From Methanocorpusculum sp. (GTDB lineage Archaea; Halobacteriota; Methanomicrobia; Methanomicrobiales; Methanocorpusculaceae): DNA of 64,000 nt. The position numbers and the translations under genes were made by a program. Each line of letters starts with the position of its first letter. Within the stretch, counting starts at the first letter, position 1. The notes below the pieces were generated by a model. The model was not told where the DNA came from. It saw nothing but the letters and a program-made list of their open reading frames with translations, and did no database searches. The stretch lies in the NCBI GenBank assembly GCA_029987245.1, contig DALTWG010000001.1, forward strand, positions 1 through 64,000, read 5' to 3'. Below are positions 28,952 through 37,625 of this stretch, piece after piece.

Positions 28952-30241
28952 ATGAATCTTGGAATTGAAACCGAACACATAGAATTTAAAGAAACAACCG
29001 GACAGCTTCAGCGTGCTCTGGAAGCCCTTGCTGCAATGCTGAACAAACACGGAAAAGGCAAAGTGCTCTTCGGTGTAAATGACAAAGGAGAAGTAATCGG
29101 ACATACTGTCGGCAATAAAACCATAACCTCCATATCTCAGGCAATTGCAGCCGGAATAAAACCCTCTGTAATTCCAGTTATCGAAATACAGAACTATGAC
29201 GGAAAACTCGTAATATCCGTAGAAGTCGAAGGAACAAACAAACCCTACAGTGCAAAAGGAGAATACCTCATCAGAGCAGGAAACGAAAACCGCAAACTCG
29301 AACCCCACCAGCTACGTGAACTGCTGTTTCAGAACTGCGGCGAACTGACTGTATCGATGGAATCGCCGAACCAGGACCTCACCTTCAAACAACTGAAAGG
29401 TCTCTATCTTGCTCAAGGGTTAACCATCGATGAAACAACCTTTGCAAAAAATACCGGTCTGCTTACACCGTCCGGAAAATACAACTGCCTTGCAGAACTA
29501 TTAGCAGATGAAAACAACTGCTCCATCAAAGTAGTCCGATTCAGCGGACAGGACAAACAGGAGATACGTATCAGAAACGAATACGGTTACAAATGCATGC
29601 TCCTTGCCATGCAGCAGGCATACGAATATGTAACCTCCCTGAATGAAACCCGTATCACCGTTGGAAAAAATCTGACGCGCGATGAACAGCCCCTCTTTGA
29701 CGCGGCATGCTTCAATGAAGCATGGACAAACGCATGTCTGCATACCAAATGGAATCTTCGCATACCTCCTGCAGTTTACATGTTTGACGACAGAATTGAG
29801 GTGATTTCGACGGGGGGACTGCCAGCAGATTATCCGCCCGAAGATTTTTTTGCAGGTGTCAGCCATCCGGTAAATATACAGTTGCAGAAAATCATGGGGC
29901 AGCTCCAGTATGTTGAACAAACCGGGCACGGAGTGCCGAAAATCACCGCAAAATACGGCAGAGAGGTTTTTGACATCGCAGAAAACCACATAACAGTTAC
30001 GATTCCTTTTGCATATCCGTTATCCGGTCAGAGAGTTCCCGGGAAAAACAGTTCCAGTTCAACTGAATACATCCTGCAGCTTCTTTTGGAAAACCCGACG
30101 CTGAAAGCACAGGAAATTGCAGATCTTGCAGCTTTAAGTGTATCCCGGGTGAATCAGATTCTTAAAACGCTGAAAAACGAGGGTAAAATCGCACGTGTCG
30201 GAGCAAACCGGGGCGGCCACTGGGAAATCCTGGAAAAATAA
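28952..30241 (+). CDS. Schlafen/AlbA_2-domain regulator with winged-helix tail
   Basis: 429 aa. Seen: an N-terminal AlbA_2 (Schlafen-like) domain (EHIEFKETTGQLQRALEALAAMLNKHGKGKVLFGV), a middle HATPase_c_4-like domain (FNEAWTNACLHTKW and GGLPADYPPEDFF), and a C-terminal winged-helix segment (KAQEIADLAALSVSRVNQILKTLKNEGKI). These proteins are annotated as HTH regulators and are scattered, accessory genes. Codon use is richer in A/T-ending codons than its neighbours, which suggests transfer. It sits between a tandem repeat tract and tRNA genes, a common landing place. Six T residues follow the stop. Confidence 0.82.
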   Translation: MNLGIETEHIEFKETTGQLQRALEALAAMLNKHGKGKVLFGVNDKGEVIGHTVGNKTITSISQAIAAGIKPSVIPVIEIQNYDGKLVISVEVEGTNKPYSAKGEYLIRAGNENRKLEPHQLRELLFQNCGELTVSMESPNQDLTFKQLKGLYLAQGLTIDETTFAKNTGLLTPSGKYNCLAELLADENNCSIKVVRFSGQDKQEIRIRNEYGYKCMLLAMQQAYEYVTSLNETRITVGKNLTRDEQPLFDAACFNEAWTNACLHTKWNLRIPPAVYMFDDRIEVISTGGLPADYPPEDFFAGVSHPVNIQLQKIMGQLQYVEQTGHGVPKITAKYGREVFDIAENHITVTIPFAYPLSGQRVPGKNSSSSTEYILQLLLENPTLKAQEIADLAALSVSRVNQILKTLKNEGKIARVGANRGGHWEILEK

Positions 30242-30289
30242 CTCTATTTTTTCAACTGAATAAAGTTACAAAAAAACAAAACAAAAGAA

Positions 30290-30362
30290 CGTCCAAGTCG
30301 GAATTCGAATCCGAGTCGCAGCCGTGACAGGGCTGCATGATAGGCCACTACACTACTTGGAC
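30290..30362 (-). tRNA. tRNA-Asp (anticodon GUC)
   Basis: Acceptor GTCCAAG/CTTGGAC is perfect; anticodon stem CAGCC/GGCTG with loop CTGTCAC (anticodon GTC); T loop TTCGAAT; discriminator G. CCA is not encoded. It follows tRNA-Tyr by about 30 bases on the same strand and is probably co-transcribed with it. Confidence 0.95.
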
Positions 30363-30388
30363 ATTCAAGTGTCAGAGTCATTCTAAAA

Positions 30389-30495
30389 TGGTCCCGACTC
30401 CCGGAATCGAACCGGGGACATCTCGGTTCCTACAAGGAAATCCCGCAGGATAAACTAACTACAGCCGAGCTCTCTACCGTCTGAGATAAGTCGGG
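30389..30495 (-). tRNA. tRNA-Tyr (anticodon GUA) with 31-base intron and encoded CCA
   Basis: Acceptor CCCGACT/AGTCGGG is perfect, with the C1-G72 pair typical of archaeal tRNA-Tyr; discriminator A, and CCA is encoded (30391-30389). Anticodon stem CTCGG/CCGAG. An intron of about 31 bases (30458-30428) interrupts the anticodon loop after position 37, the canonical archaeal site, so the tRNA splicing endonuclease is needed. Exons are 30495-30459 and 30427-30392. Confidence 0.92.
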
Positions 30496-30526
30496 AATGA
30501 CTGCTTTAATTAGAATGATGTATGAG

Positions 30527-30534
30527 AATATAAA
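30527..30534 (-). promoter_or_regulatory. Box A of the tRNA-Tyr/tRNA-Asp unit
   Basis: TTTATATT on the minus strand, about 32-39 bases ahead of the mature 5' end of tRNA-Tyr. Confidence 0.6.
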
Positions 30535-30604
30535 CGTGCCGGTTTGATGCATCGAAAAAAGACGCAAAATACATATCAGAATACTATCCAACTACTTACC
30601 CGAA

Positions 30605-30820
30605 ATGAATGGATTTGCAATAGTCGGCTGCCCCAGATGCCATCGAAAAATGGTCGCAGACCTCTCTTATGAGACCAAAACCTGCCAGTGCGGAAACAAA
30701 ATACAACTGAAAAAAGTACGCATTTTTGCGCGGGCAGACACCGCCGCCGATGCCGGAGAACTCCTGCGCGCACTCGAACGGGGACAAAACACCGGCTTTA
30801 CCTCGGCACAGGACCTGTGA
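30605..30820 (+). CDS. Small zinc-ribbon protein, DUF1922-like
   Basis: 71 aa. Seen: two metal-binding pairs, CPRC (residues 9-12) and CQCG (27-30), giving a minimal zinc ribbon, then a short helical tail. Size and layout match the archaeal DUF1922 family; function unknown. It is followed by the convergent phosphodiesterase gene after 16 bases. Confidence 0.75.
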   Translation: MNGFAIVGCPRCHRKMVADLSYETKTCQCGNKIQLKKVRIFARADTAADAGELLRALERGQNTGFTSAQDL

Positions 30821-30836
30821 GATAAGCCTCGCGCGC

Positions 30837-31700
30837 CTAATCCAGTTTCATATTGCGCGTTGGTTTTACCACCATCTTCGGCGGCTTAGTTTCCGGGACA
30901 AACGAATCAAATATGAAAATATCTCCGGTATCGAGAGACTCTTTCAGCGTTTTTTCATCCTGCACCGTCCAGAAAACAACAGCCGGCGCAAAAAGATACC
31001 GGCAGATAAACTGACTTACCTGTTTTTTATGACGCACATCACATGCAATAAAATCCGGATAGGTAAGGAAATTTGACAAAAGATTTTCCTGAATAAGTTT
31101 TGCAAAAAAATTCACCTGCACCTTCTCTGCAAAAAACGACGTGGTTAAAATCCCGCGCAGAAAATGTTTCCGGTGCAGCCTGAACCAGAAAACCGCGGCC
31201 GGAGAAAACGACTCGATACAAAACGCCCCGCGATACAAATCAAGCAGCGCCGCGGTTTTAGCGCACAGCTCTTTGGTATTTTTTTGCGGCTTAAGTTCCA
31301 CAATCACGGGAACTTTACCCTGAATTTCTGCAAGCACCGCGGAGAATTTCGGAACCGCCGCGCATTCTTCAAAAATCCGCACACGCTCGAGCTCGGCAAA
31401 AGTCATCTCCTCAATTCTGCGGTCAATGCCCGCCGCACGCAAAAGTGTATCGTCATGGAACACAACAACCTCTCCGTCTCTGGTTAACCGCACATCAAGT
31501 TCAATTCCGTAACCCGCTTTCACCGCGTTTTTAAACGCGGGCAGCGTGTTTTCCGCAGCCCCCTTGCCCCACAACCCCCGATGTGCAATAAACTGCTTTG
31601 AAAACGCAATCATCTCCGCCTTGCGCGACAGTTTCGGACATATCAGAAACAGATAGAACAGGATTACAAGGCACAGTACAACAAGCGGGACAATATTCAT
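30837..31700 (-). CDS. Membrane-anchored glycerophosphodiester phosphodiesterase
   Basis: Hydrolyses glycerophosphodiesters to glycerol phosphate and an alcohol. 287 aa. Seen: an N-terminal membrane helix (IVPLVVLCLVILFYLFLI), then the GDPD domain with IAHRGLWGKGAAENTLPAF (catalytic His-Arg), GIELDVRLTRDGEVVVFHDDTL (metal Glu/Asp and second His), and a late WTVQDE. The open frame runs on to 32039, but that part lies antisense to the HPS gene; ATG 31700 sits 23 bases from a TATA box shared with that gene. The catalytic domain location relative to the membrane is not certain. Confidence 0.9.
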   Translation of the reverse strand: MNIVPLVVLCLVILFYLFLICPKLSRKAEMIAFSKQFIAHRGLWGKGAAENTLPAFKNAVKAGYGIELDVRLTRDGEVVVFHDDTLLRAAGIDRRIEEMTFAELERVRIFEECAAVPKFSAVLAEIQGKVPVIVELKPQKNTKELCAKTAALLDLYRGAFCIESFSPAAVFWFRLHRKHFLRGILTTSFFAEKVQVNFFAKLIQENLLSNFLTYPDFIACDVRHKKQVSQFICRYLFAPAVVFWTVQDEKTLKESLDTGDIFIFDSFVPETKPPKMVVKPTRNMKLD

Positions 31701-31722
31701 TATACAATGTAGTACCACAACC

Positions 31723-31730
31723 AATATACA
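31723..31730. promoter_or_regulatory. Shared symmetric TATA box of two divergent genes
   Basis: AATATACA on plus reads TGTATATT on minus. It lies exactly 23 bases from each ATG (31700 on minus, 31753 on plus), the spacing expected of leaderless archaeal transcripts in both directions. Confidence 0.65.
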
Positions 31731-31752
31731 CTTTTCATTCAAATCTATTAGT

Positions 31753-33036
31753 ATGCATAAACCAATACTGCAGGTTGCCCTTGACCTCACCGAAGAAAAG
31801 CGCGCCCTGCAAATCGCAGAAGAAGCGGTAAGCGGGGGCGCGGACTGGATTGAAGCCGGAACGCCCCTGATTAAATCGGAAGGCATGCACGTGGTACGCG
31901 CGCTTCGGGCAAAGTTTCCGAAAAATAAAATTGTTGCTGATTTAAAAACATCCGACACCGGCGCACTTGAGGTGGAAATCGCCGCAAAAGCGGGCGCCGA
32001 TGTGGTCTGCATTTTAGGCACTGCCGATGATGCAGTCATTTCAGATGCGGTGCGCGGCGCAAATCTCTACGGTGTAGAATTAATGGCCGATATGATGAAT
32101 GTCGCCGACCCCGAAAAGCGCGCCAGAGAACTTGCAGCCTTGGGCGTTCATATAATCAATGCGCATGTGGGAATCGACCAGCAGATGGAAGGGCGCGACC
32201 CCCTCGACCTGCTTGCGCGTATCGGCGGCCTTGGTATAAAAGTCGCCGCGGCAGGCGGCTTGAATAAAAATACAGCGCCGGGCGCCGCAAAAGCGGGAGC
32301 AGACATTATAATATGCGGCGCCTCGATAATCAAAGCCGCCGATGTAAAAGCCGCGGCAGGCGAAATCCGCGTTGCTATCGATAACCCTGCTGCAGTGCCG
32401 TCCATGCGCAAATCCGTTGATGAAGAAATCCGCGCCCTCTTAAGCCAGGTTTCCGCACCGAACGTCACCGACGCCATGTATAGAAAGGGCGCGATGTGCG
32501 GGCTTGCCGTATCACACGTACCGAAAAAACTCATCGGGAAAGCGGTGACCGTGCAAACGTTCGGCGGGGACTGGTCCAAACCCGTGCAGGCAATCGATGT
32601 CTGCGGCGAAGGTGATGTGTTAGTCATCAATAATGACGGAAAGACCGATGTCGCGCCCTGGGGCGAACTTGCCACGCGGTCCGCCCAAAACCGCGGAGTC
32701 GCGGGAATTATTATCGACGGCGCGGTCCGCGACTGGGATGACATCATTACCCTTGACATCCCGGTCTATGCCAAAGCGGTCCAGCCGAATGCCTACGAAC
32801 CGAAAGGTTTCGGCGAAATAAACGCGGAGATTTCCTGCTGCGGCCAGGAAGTGCGCCCGGGCGACTGGATTATCGGCGACCTTTCCGGTGTTGTCGTAAT
32901 TGCGCGCGAGCGAGCGTATGAAATAGCCCGGCGCGCGGTCGAGGTGCACAAAACAGAAATCCGCATCAGAGAGGAAATCCGCCGCGGGGGGACGCTTGGA
33001 AGCCTTGCAGAGCTCCTGAAATGGGAGAAAAAATAG
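31753..33036 (+). CDS. Bifunctional 3-hexulose-6-phosphate synthase / RraA-like protein
   Basis: 427 aa fusion. Residues 1-210: HPS of the orotidine-monophosphate-decarboxylase superfamily (LQVALDLTEEKRAL, VADLKTSDTGALEVE, NAHVGIDQQ), which in archaea that lack transketolase runs backwards to make ribulose 5-phosphate and formaldehyde from hexulose phosphate. Residues 220-427: RraA/aldolase-like domain (VSAPNVTDAMYRKG, AQNRGVAGIIIDGAVRD), role in the fusion unknown. The partner isomerase is encoded at 58919-59521. The start is leaderless from the shared TATA box; the TPR gene follows with no gap. Confidence 0.93.
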   Translation: MHKPILQVALDLTEEKRALQIAEEAVSGGADWIEAGTPLIKSEGMHVVRALRAKFPKNKIVADLKTSDTGALEVEIAAKAGADVVCILGTADDAVISDAVRGANLYGVELMADMMNVADPEKRARELAALGVHIINAHVGIDQQMEGRDPLDLLARIGGLGIKVAAAGGLNKNTAPGAAKAGADIIICGASIIKAADVKAAAGEIRVAIDNPAAVPSMRKSVDEEIRALLSQVSAPNVTDAMYRKGAMCGLAVSHVPKKLIGKAVTVQTFGGDWSKPVQAIDVCGEGDVLVINNDGKTDVAPWGELATRSAQNRGVAGIIIDGAVRDWDDIITLDIPVYAKAVQPNAYEPKGFGEINAEISCCGQEVRPGDWIIGDLSGVVVIARERAYEIARRAVEVHKTEIRIREEIRRGGTLGSLAELLKWEKK

Positions 33037-33852
33037 ATGGGCGCAAGAAAGCAGAGCGTAATTTCAGTCAGCGACCCAAACGACCCGAAGTGCTGGTGCC
33101 GTGAAGCGGCAGCCAGGATGGAAAAAGAGGCATACAGTGACGCAATCTACTGTTATGAGCAGGCGGTGCGTTTTTATCCCAAAGACGACACCTCAAAAGA
33201 CGCGGCAGATGTCTGGTTTAACATCGGGTCTCTGTATGAAAAAACCGGGCATTTGGACGCCGCAGCAGGCTGCTTTGCAGCCTGCGCGAATCGGTTTTCC
33301 AAAGACTACCGCTTTTATGCAGAACTTGCACGCCTTTATGCCCTTTCCGGAAAAACCGCCGGGGCGCTGGAGGCGGCTGACAAAGCTTTAGCCATTAATC
33401 CTTATTCGGCGCCGGTTCACGCAAATAAGGCAGGATATCTCCTTATGGCAAAAAAGGCGGAGGAGGCGCTCGGCGAAGCCGAAACCGCGCTCCGCTATGA
33501 TTCTGCATCGGTTCCGGGATATCTGCACAAGGCAGGTGCGCTGGTTCTGCTTGGAAAAGCAAAGGAGGCCGCACGCTTTCTGGAAGAGGTGAACCTCACA
33601 GAAGAGCCGCGCGTTCTGCAGACAAAAGCCTCGGTTTATCTCCAGGCACAGGAATTTGCAAACGCGCTTAGAGCTGCAGAGCGCTATGTGTCCCTGTACG
33701 CCGGTGATGACAGGGCATGGAGCTTAAAAGGCGCGGCCCACGCGTATTTAGGCGATAAGGAAAGCGCGGAAACGGCGTTTCGAACAGCAATGAAGATTAA
33801 CCCGAAGGAAAAATCACACAGAGAAAATCTTGCCGCAGTGAAAAAACTCTGA
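33037..33852 (+). CDS. TPR-repeat protein
   Basis: 271 aa, with about six TPR units (for example CWCREAAARMEKEAYSDAIYCYEQAV and AWSLKGAAHAYLGDKESAETAF) and no signal peptide or membrane helix. A cytoplasmic adaptor with unknown partners. It begins at the base after the HPS/RraA stop codon, so it is translated from the same message; whether it assists that enzyme is not known. Convergent with feoB. Confidence 0.85.
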   Translation: MGARKQSVISVSDPNDPKCWCREAAARMEKEAYSDAIYCYEQAVRFYPKDDTSKDAADVWFNIGSLYEKTGHLDAAAGCFAACANRFSKDYRFYAELARLYALSGKTAGALEAADKALAINPYSAPVHANKAGYLLMAKKAEEALGEAETALRYDSASVPGYLHKAGALVLLGKAKEAARFLEEVNLTEEPRVLQTKASVYLQAQEFANALRAAERYVSLYAGDDRAWSLKGAAHAYLGDKESAETAFRTAMKINPKEKSHRENLAAVKKL

Positions 33853-33870
33853 GGGAGTAAAAACCCCCCT

Positions 33871-35745
33871 TCAAAACAGCCCGAATATTAGATGCAGCAA
33901 AGCACCACACACAAGCCCGAGACACACCGTAAACAGCGCGACAATAAGCCCTCTTTTCACCCCGGTTTCACGAATTAACACCGCAATCGTAGAGATACAC
34001 GGAATAAACAGCACGCACACCAGCACGAAAATATACAACTGCGGCATCGAAAGAATACTGCCGAAATCAACACTGCCCCCTAAATCTGCAAGCGCCGAAA
34101 TAACCATCTCTTTTCGCAGAATACCAAATAGAAGCGCCGTGAAAGCAAAACCCGGCAGACCAAGGACCGCCATGGAAACCGGGTCAATAAACGACTCGAA
34201 AATCTCTACCCAGCCAAGATACTCGCATAATCCCAGCGCAACACTGCTTACCAAAATAAGCGGCATCGCAATAAACAGGAACTCCTTTACCCGCATCCAC
34301 GCCTTTTTCACCACATATTTCACCTGCGGGCGCCGAATTTCAGCCATCTCTAAAATCATGCCGTACTGCTCGCCCGGCGTGATTCTGGAAAGCAGACAGC
34401 CAATCACAAACACCAGCAAAAAGACAATGCCGTAAATAGAAAACGCCGCCCCGAAACCGATAAACGAAGCCGCAACCCCCGAAATAACAACAGTTCGCGC
34501 CGAACACGGAAGCATGGTGACCAGAATCGATGCGATAAAACGCTCGCGCTTTGTGGGCAAAAGCCGCACACTCATAACAGCCGGCACACTGCAGCCGAAC
34601 GAAAGCACCAGCGGAATAAAACCCTGCCCGTGCAGCCCCATTTTATGCATAAGCCGGTCGGCGAGAAACGCCGCGCGCGTTAAATATCCTGTGTCCTCCA
34701 GAATCGAGATGAAAATGTAGAACAGGAATACGTAGGGAAATGCAATACCAAGACCGGAAATAACCGCTAAGATTACCGACTCGCCGAGATTTTCCACCAG
34801 CGGATAGAGATTGAGCGACTGAAACGGCTCCAATAAATACGTTTCAAGAAGAGTAGTGATAGCCTCCTCTAAAAATCCGCCGACGATAAAGACAAAGGCA
34901 AGAATCGCCGCCATTATGAGAATCAGAATCGGAATGCCCGGAAACACCCGTGTCAGAAGCGAATCAAAATCCCGGCGCTTTTTCGGCGGCGCCTCCGAAA
35001 TCACCGAGGCGGCGATTTCTTTTGCCCGGTTGTGGTGATTTGCCGCGATAATCTGCTCCGGGCTCATCACATGATGCTTTTCGATTTCATCGGCAAGAAC
35101 CGACGTTGTTTCAAAAATCTCCTCATCGACGTTGCCGACGCGAATCCCCTGCAAAGCAAACAGCGCCTCGGCGGCGGAAATACCGTGGAATTTCTGCAGA
35201 TTGTGCACCGCCGCTTCAATATGCCCCTCGAACCGGGAGACAAAATTGGGCGCATTTACCGTGCCGGAAAGAATTATTTCTGCAATTTTATCCAGGTTTT
35301 TGCCCTCGGTACCCACGGTTTCAATCACCGGCGCGCCGAAAATCTCCGTAAGTTTCTCCGTATCAATAACAATGCCGGAACTTTTTGCCTCGTCTGCCAT
35401 ATTTAAGACGACTAAAAGCGGCTTTCCAATATCAGACGCCTGCAAAAGGAGATAGAGATTGCGCTCCAGGTGGTGCGCGTCCAACACGACTACAATCAAA
35501 TCAGGATTTTCATTTACCAGATACTCCCGCACCATCGACTCTTCCGGCGTATGACCGGAAAGCGAATAAATGCCCGGCAAATCGATTAAATCAAACTCGC
35601 TGTTGCCAAAATGGACATGTCCTTTCTGCAGACCGACTGTAGTCCCCGGATAATTGCTTACATCGACACCAAGCCCTGTCAGCTGATTGAAAATCAGCGA
35701 CTTGCCCACACTTGGATTGCCTATCAGAACCGCGGTTGGAATCAT
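33871..35745 (-). CDS. feoB: Ferrous iron transporter B
   Basis: Fe(II) uptake across the membrane, G-protein coupled. 624 aa. Seen: GTPase motifs GNPSVGKS (9-16), DLPG (55-58), NMAD (115-118); then a helical spacer and the Gate membrane domains with the cysteine-containing LSFGCSVPAV and ITMLPCSAR-like segments. A GTG at 35757 is in frame, but ATG 35745 overlaps the feoA stop as ATGA, the arrangement used by several coupled pairs here. Downstream of an iron-type regulator and a Cas4-like nuclease on the same strand. Confidence 0.95.
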   Translation of the reverse strand: MIPTAVLIGNPSVGKSLIFNQLTGLGVDVSNYPGTTVGLQKGHVHFGNSEFDLIDLPGIYSLSGHTPEESMVREYLVNENPDLIVVVLDAHHLERNLYLLLQASDIGKPLLVVLNMADEAKSSGIVIDTEKLTEIFGAPVIETVGTEGKNLDKIAEIILSGTVNAPNFVSRFEGHIEAAVHNLQKFHGISAAEALFALQGIRVGNVDEEIFETTSVLADEIEKHHVMSPEQIIAANHHNRAKEIAASVISEAPPKKRRDFDSLLTRVFPGIPILILIMAAILAFVFIVGGFLEEAITTLLETYLLEPFQSLNLYPLVENLGESVILAVISGLGIAFPYVFLFYIFISILEDTGYLTRAAFLADRLMHKMGLHGQGFIPLVLSFGCSVPAVMSVRLLPTKRERFIASILVTMLPCSARTVVISGVAASFIGFGAAFSIYGIVFLLVFVIGCLLSRITPGEQYGMILEMAEIRRPQVKYVVKKAWMRVKEFLFIAMPLILVSSVALGLCEYLGWVEIFESFIDPVSMAVLGLPGFAFTALLFGILRKEMVISALADLGGSVDFGSILSMPQLYIFVLVCVLFIPCISTIAVLIRETGVKRGLIVALFTVCLGLVCGALLHLIFGLF

Positions 35746-36362
35746 TTCTGATTGCACCGCTCAACCATGATATTGGAGGCAATCTCCGGACTTAATGCAA
35801 TATCGCAGCCCTTTACCCTGATAACCACTGATTTGTTGGAGAGTTTGCGCTTTAATTCGATGAGCTCGCCCGGGATAATACCCATATCAATCAGCCGCGA
35901 GTGTTTTGCAAACTCCTTAATCATAGACACATGCAAAAGCGAGCCTTCCGGGCACTCGTCCAGACAGATTACCGGATTCTGCGCGGTGAGTTTTTCATGG
36001 CCGGTTGCTTTTTGCCCGAGCATCGAATGAATCCGGTTGATTGTCTCCGTAGTTATACTGTGTTCCAGAACGGAAGCCTCTTTGGTAGCCGCATCCGGAT
36101 TCTTGCCAAGAATCTCCGTCAGGAAACTTTCCAGCACAGCGTGTTTGCGCGCAATCGACTCCGCCTTGCGCCGCCCTTTTTCTATCAGTTTCCACCCGCG
36201 CGCGCACGCCGCGATATAGCCCTCGCGCGCAAGGTGAGTGAATGCCTTCTTTTTGTCACCTGCATCCGCGCGGTGCTCCAGCTTCAGTTCCGACTCGGCC
36301 ACGCCGTCTTCGCCGGCGGCGAGCATACTTTCCAGGATATCCTCTTCCAGTTCCGTGGTCAA
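35742..36362 (-). CDS. DtxR-type metal regulator fused to a FeoA domain
   Basis: 206 aa. Seen: an N-terminal winged-helix domain (about 1-70; DKKKAFTHLAREGYI as the second half), a DtxR/MntR-style dimerisation segment with metal-ligand-like residues (AVLESFLTEILGKNPDAA, SVLEHSITTETINRI), and a C-terminal FeoA/SH3-like domain (LIDMGIIPGELIELKRKLSNKSVVIRV). It can act both as an iron-sensing repressor of this operon and as the FeoA partner of FeoB; which of the two is inference. Overlaps feoB by four bases. Confidence 0.88.
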   Translation of the reverse strand: MTTELEEDILESMLAAGEDGVAESELKLEHRADAGDKKKAFTHLAREGYIAACARGWKLIEKGRRKAESIARKHAVLESFLTEILGKNPDAATKEASVLEHSITTETINRIHSMLGQKATGHEKLTAQNPVICLDECPEGSLLHVSMIKEFAKHSRLIDMGIIPGELIELKRKLSNKSVVIRVKGCDIALSPEIASNIMVERCNQK

Positions 36363-36367
36363 AGAAA

Positions 36368-37042
36368 TCAGCCCCTCAGTTTATCAAGGAGCGATTTCGG
36401 CTGGTCAGAACCCGCGCAGGTGTCTTTAAAGCGGCAGTTTTCACAGGCGGCGCCCCGCTTGGTAAGCGGAATTTCGCCGCGCTGGATTTTTTCCATGGTT
36501 TTTAACAGTTCCAGGAAGGTGCGTTTGTCTGACGCCGTAATCGAAAGGTTGCGCGTTTCGCCGCTTCCGAGATATTCCACGCTCGGATGCATGTTTTTGC
36601 CGAAGAGCTCATTCAGGCATATCGCATAGCAGGTTGCCTGCACACGATTTGCAAAATATACCCCCCGCTCCGGCGCGCGCCCCGCTTTGATGATGGCAAA
36701 TCCCTCGGCAAACCGGCGGTCGACGCGCCCGAATATATTGTATTTGTCTGATCTGACAAGACAGTCGTTTTCCTCTGCCGCGCGCCATTTGTGCTTTCCG
36801 CACTGAATTAAGAGCTCTTTTAAGATGGGCTTTGCCTCTTCTATTTGCTCCGGCGCGACAAGCTTAAGTTCCTCGAGAATTTCTTCTTCATCCAGGCGCG
36901 CGCCCAGGTGATAGGAGATCTGCTTGGCTACGGTGTAGGAAAGTTTTTCGGGGTATTCTTCCTCTGATTTGGCAAGATAGACTTGCATCGGGCAGATACT
37001 GCATGTTACAATATCCGATATGGAAATAGGTATGTCTGACAT
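36368..37042 (-). CDS. Stand-alone Cas4-like PD-(D/E)XK nuclease
   Basis: 224 aa. Seen: N-terminal Cys pair CSIC (14-17), FGRVDRRF as the active-site Asp, FAIIKAGRAPERGVYFANRVQATCYA as the E/Q-x-K and QhxxY region, and a C-terminal cluster CENCRFKDTC. This is the Cas4 layout with an iron-sulfur cluster. Where Cas4 proteins have VEVK or similar, this one reads IIKAGR, so the catalytic acid is not obvious. No CRISPR array or cas gene is in the window. It is the first gene of a run with the FeoA/DtxR and feoB genes, five bases upstream. Confidence 0.78.
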   Translation of the reverse strand: MSDIPISISDIVTCSICPMQVYLAKSEEEYPEKLSYTVAKQISYHLGARLDEEEILEELKLVAPEQIEEAKPILKELLIQCGKHKWRAAEENDCLVRSDKYNIFGRVDRRFAEGFAIIKAGRAPERGVYFANRVQATCYAICLNELFGKNMHPSVEYLGSGETRNLSITASDKRTFLELLKTMEKIQRGEIPLTKRGAACENCRFKDTCAGSDQPKSLLDKLRG

Positions 37043-37086
37043 ATAGAAACTATAAACATAAATTTGCCGCCAACCTTATAATACTT

Positions 37087-37377
37087 ATGAAAAACAATGA
37101 AATCAATGTCCAGATTCCGCCGACACTTGACCCGGTGTATAGTAACATGATTCAAATTGCGTTCAAGGATGACGAGTTTACCATGCTGTTTTTACATCAG
37201 CTCCCTTCAGTAAATCAGGCGAAAGCAAAGGCGATTGTCTCTATTTCGCCGCAGCATGCCAAAAAGCTTCTTGCCGCGCTCGAGAAAAGCGTCTCGGATT
37301 ACGAGGCGAAGTTCGGGTCCATCGCGCACGGGGAGAAGAAGGACGGCGAGAGTTTTGCCCTGCAGGGTTACTCATAA
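37087..37377 (+). CDS. DUF3467 family protein
   Basis: A 96-aa protein with the family pattern: INVQIPPTLDPVYSNMIQIAFKDDEFTMLFLHQLP near the start, and SPQHAKKLLAALEKSVSDYEAKFG as the C-terminal helix. DUF3467 proteins occur in bacteria and archaea and have no assigned role. Divergent from the Cas4-like gene with 44 bases between, and followed by tRNA-Thr. Confidence 0.85.
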   Translation: MKNNEINVQIPPTLDPVYSNMIQIAFKDDEFTMLFLHQLPSVNQAKAKAIVSISPQHAKKLLAALEKSVSDYEAKFGSIAHGEKKDGESFALQGYS

Positions 37378-37417
37378 CTTATTTATTTTCGTACGGTCAA
37401 TTAAGTAAGGCAATAAT

Positions 37418-37489
37418 GCCGTTGTGGCTTAGCGGTATAGCGGCTGATTCGTAATCAGCAGGCCGAGGGTTCAAGTCCCTCCAGCGGCT
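37418..37489 (+). tRNA. tRNA-Thr (anticodon CGU)
   Basis: Acceptor GCCGTTG/CAGCGGC (one G-U), anticodon stem GCTGA/TCAGC with loop TTCGTAA (anticodon CGT), T loop TTCAAGT, discriminator T as usual for archaeal tRNA-Thr. CCA is not encoded. A box A-like TTTATTTT lies about 30 bases upstream. Confidence 0.94.
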
Positions 37490-37625
37490 TAAAGATGTAA
37501 ATTTCTTAATCCCTTTCGTTTTTACGGTTTTAATCCTCTATTCTGTCTTCTTTTGGGCAGGCTTTGTTTCCATTTTATTCGCAGTTATCCGTAACATTTT
37601 ATCTTTTGTCGACCAATATTTCTGT

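Noticed and set aside
31701..32039. Longer N-terminus for the phosphodiesterase
   Set aside because: This extension is antisense to the HPS gene and Ser/Ala-rich; the membrane helix and TATA spacing support the start at 31700.
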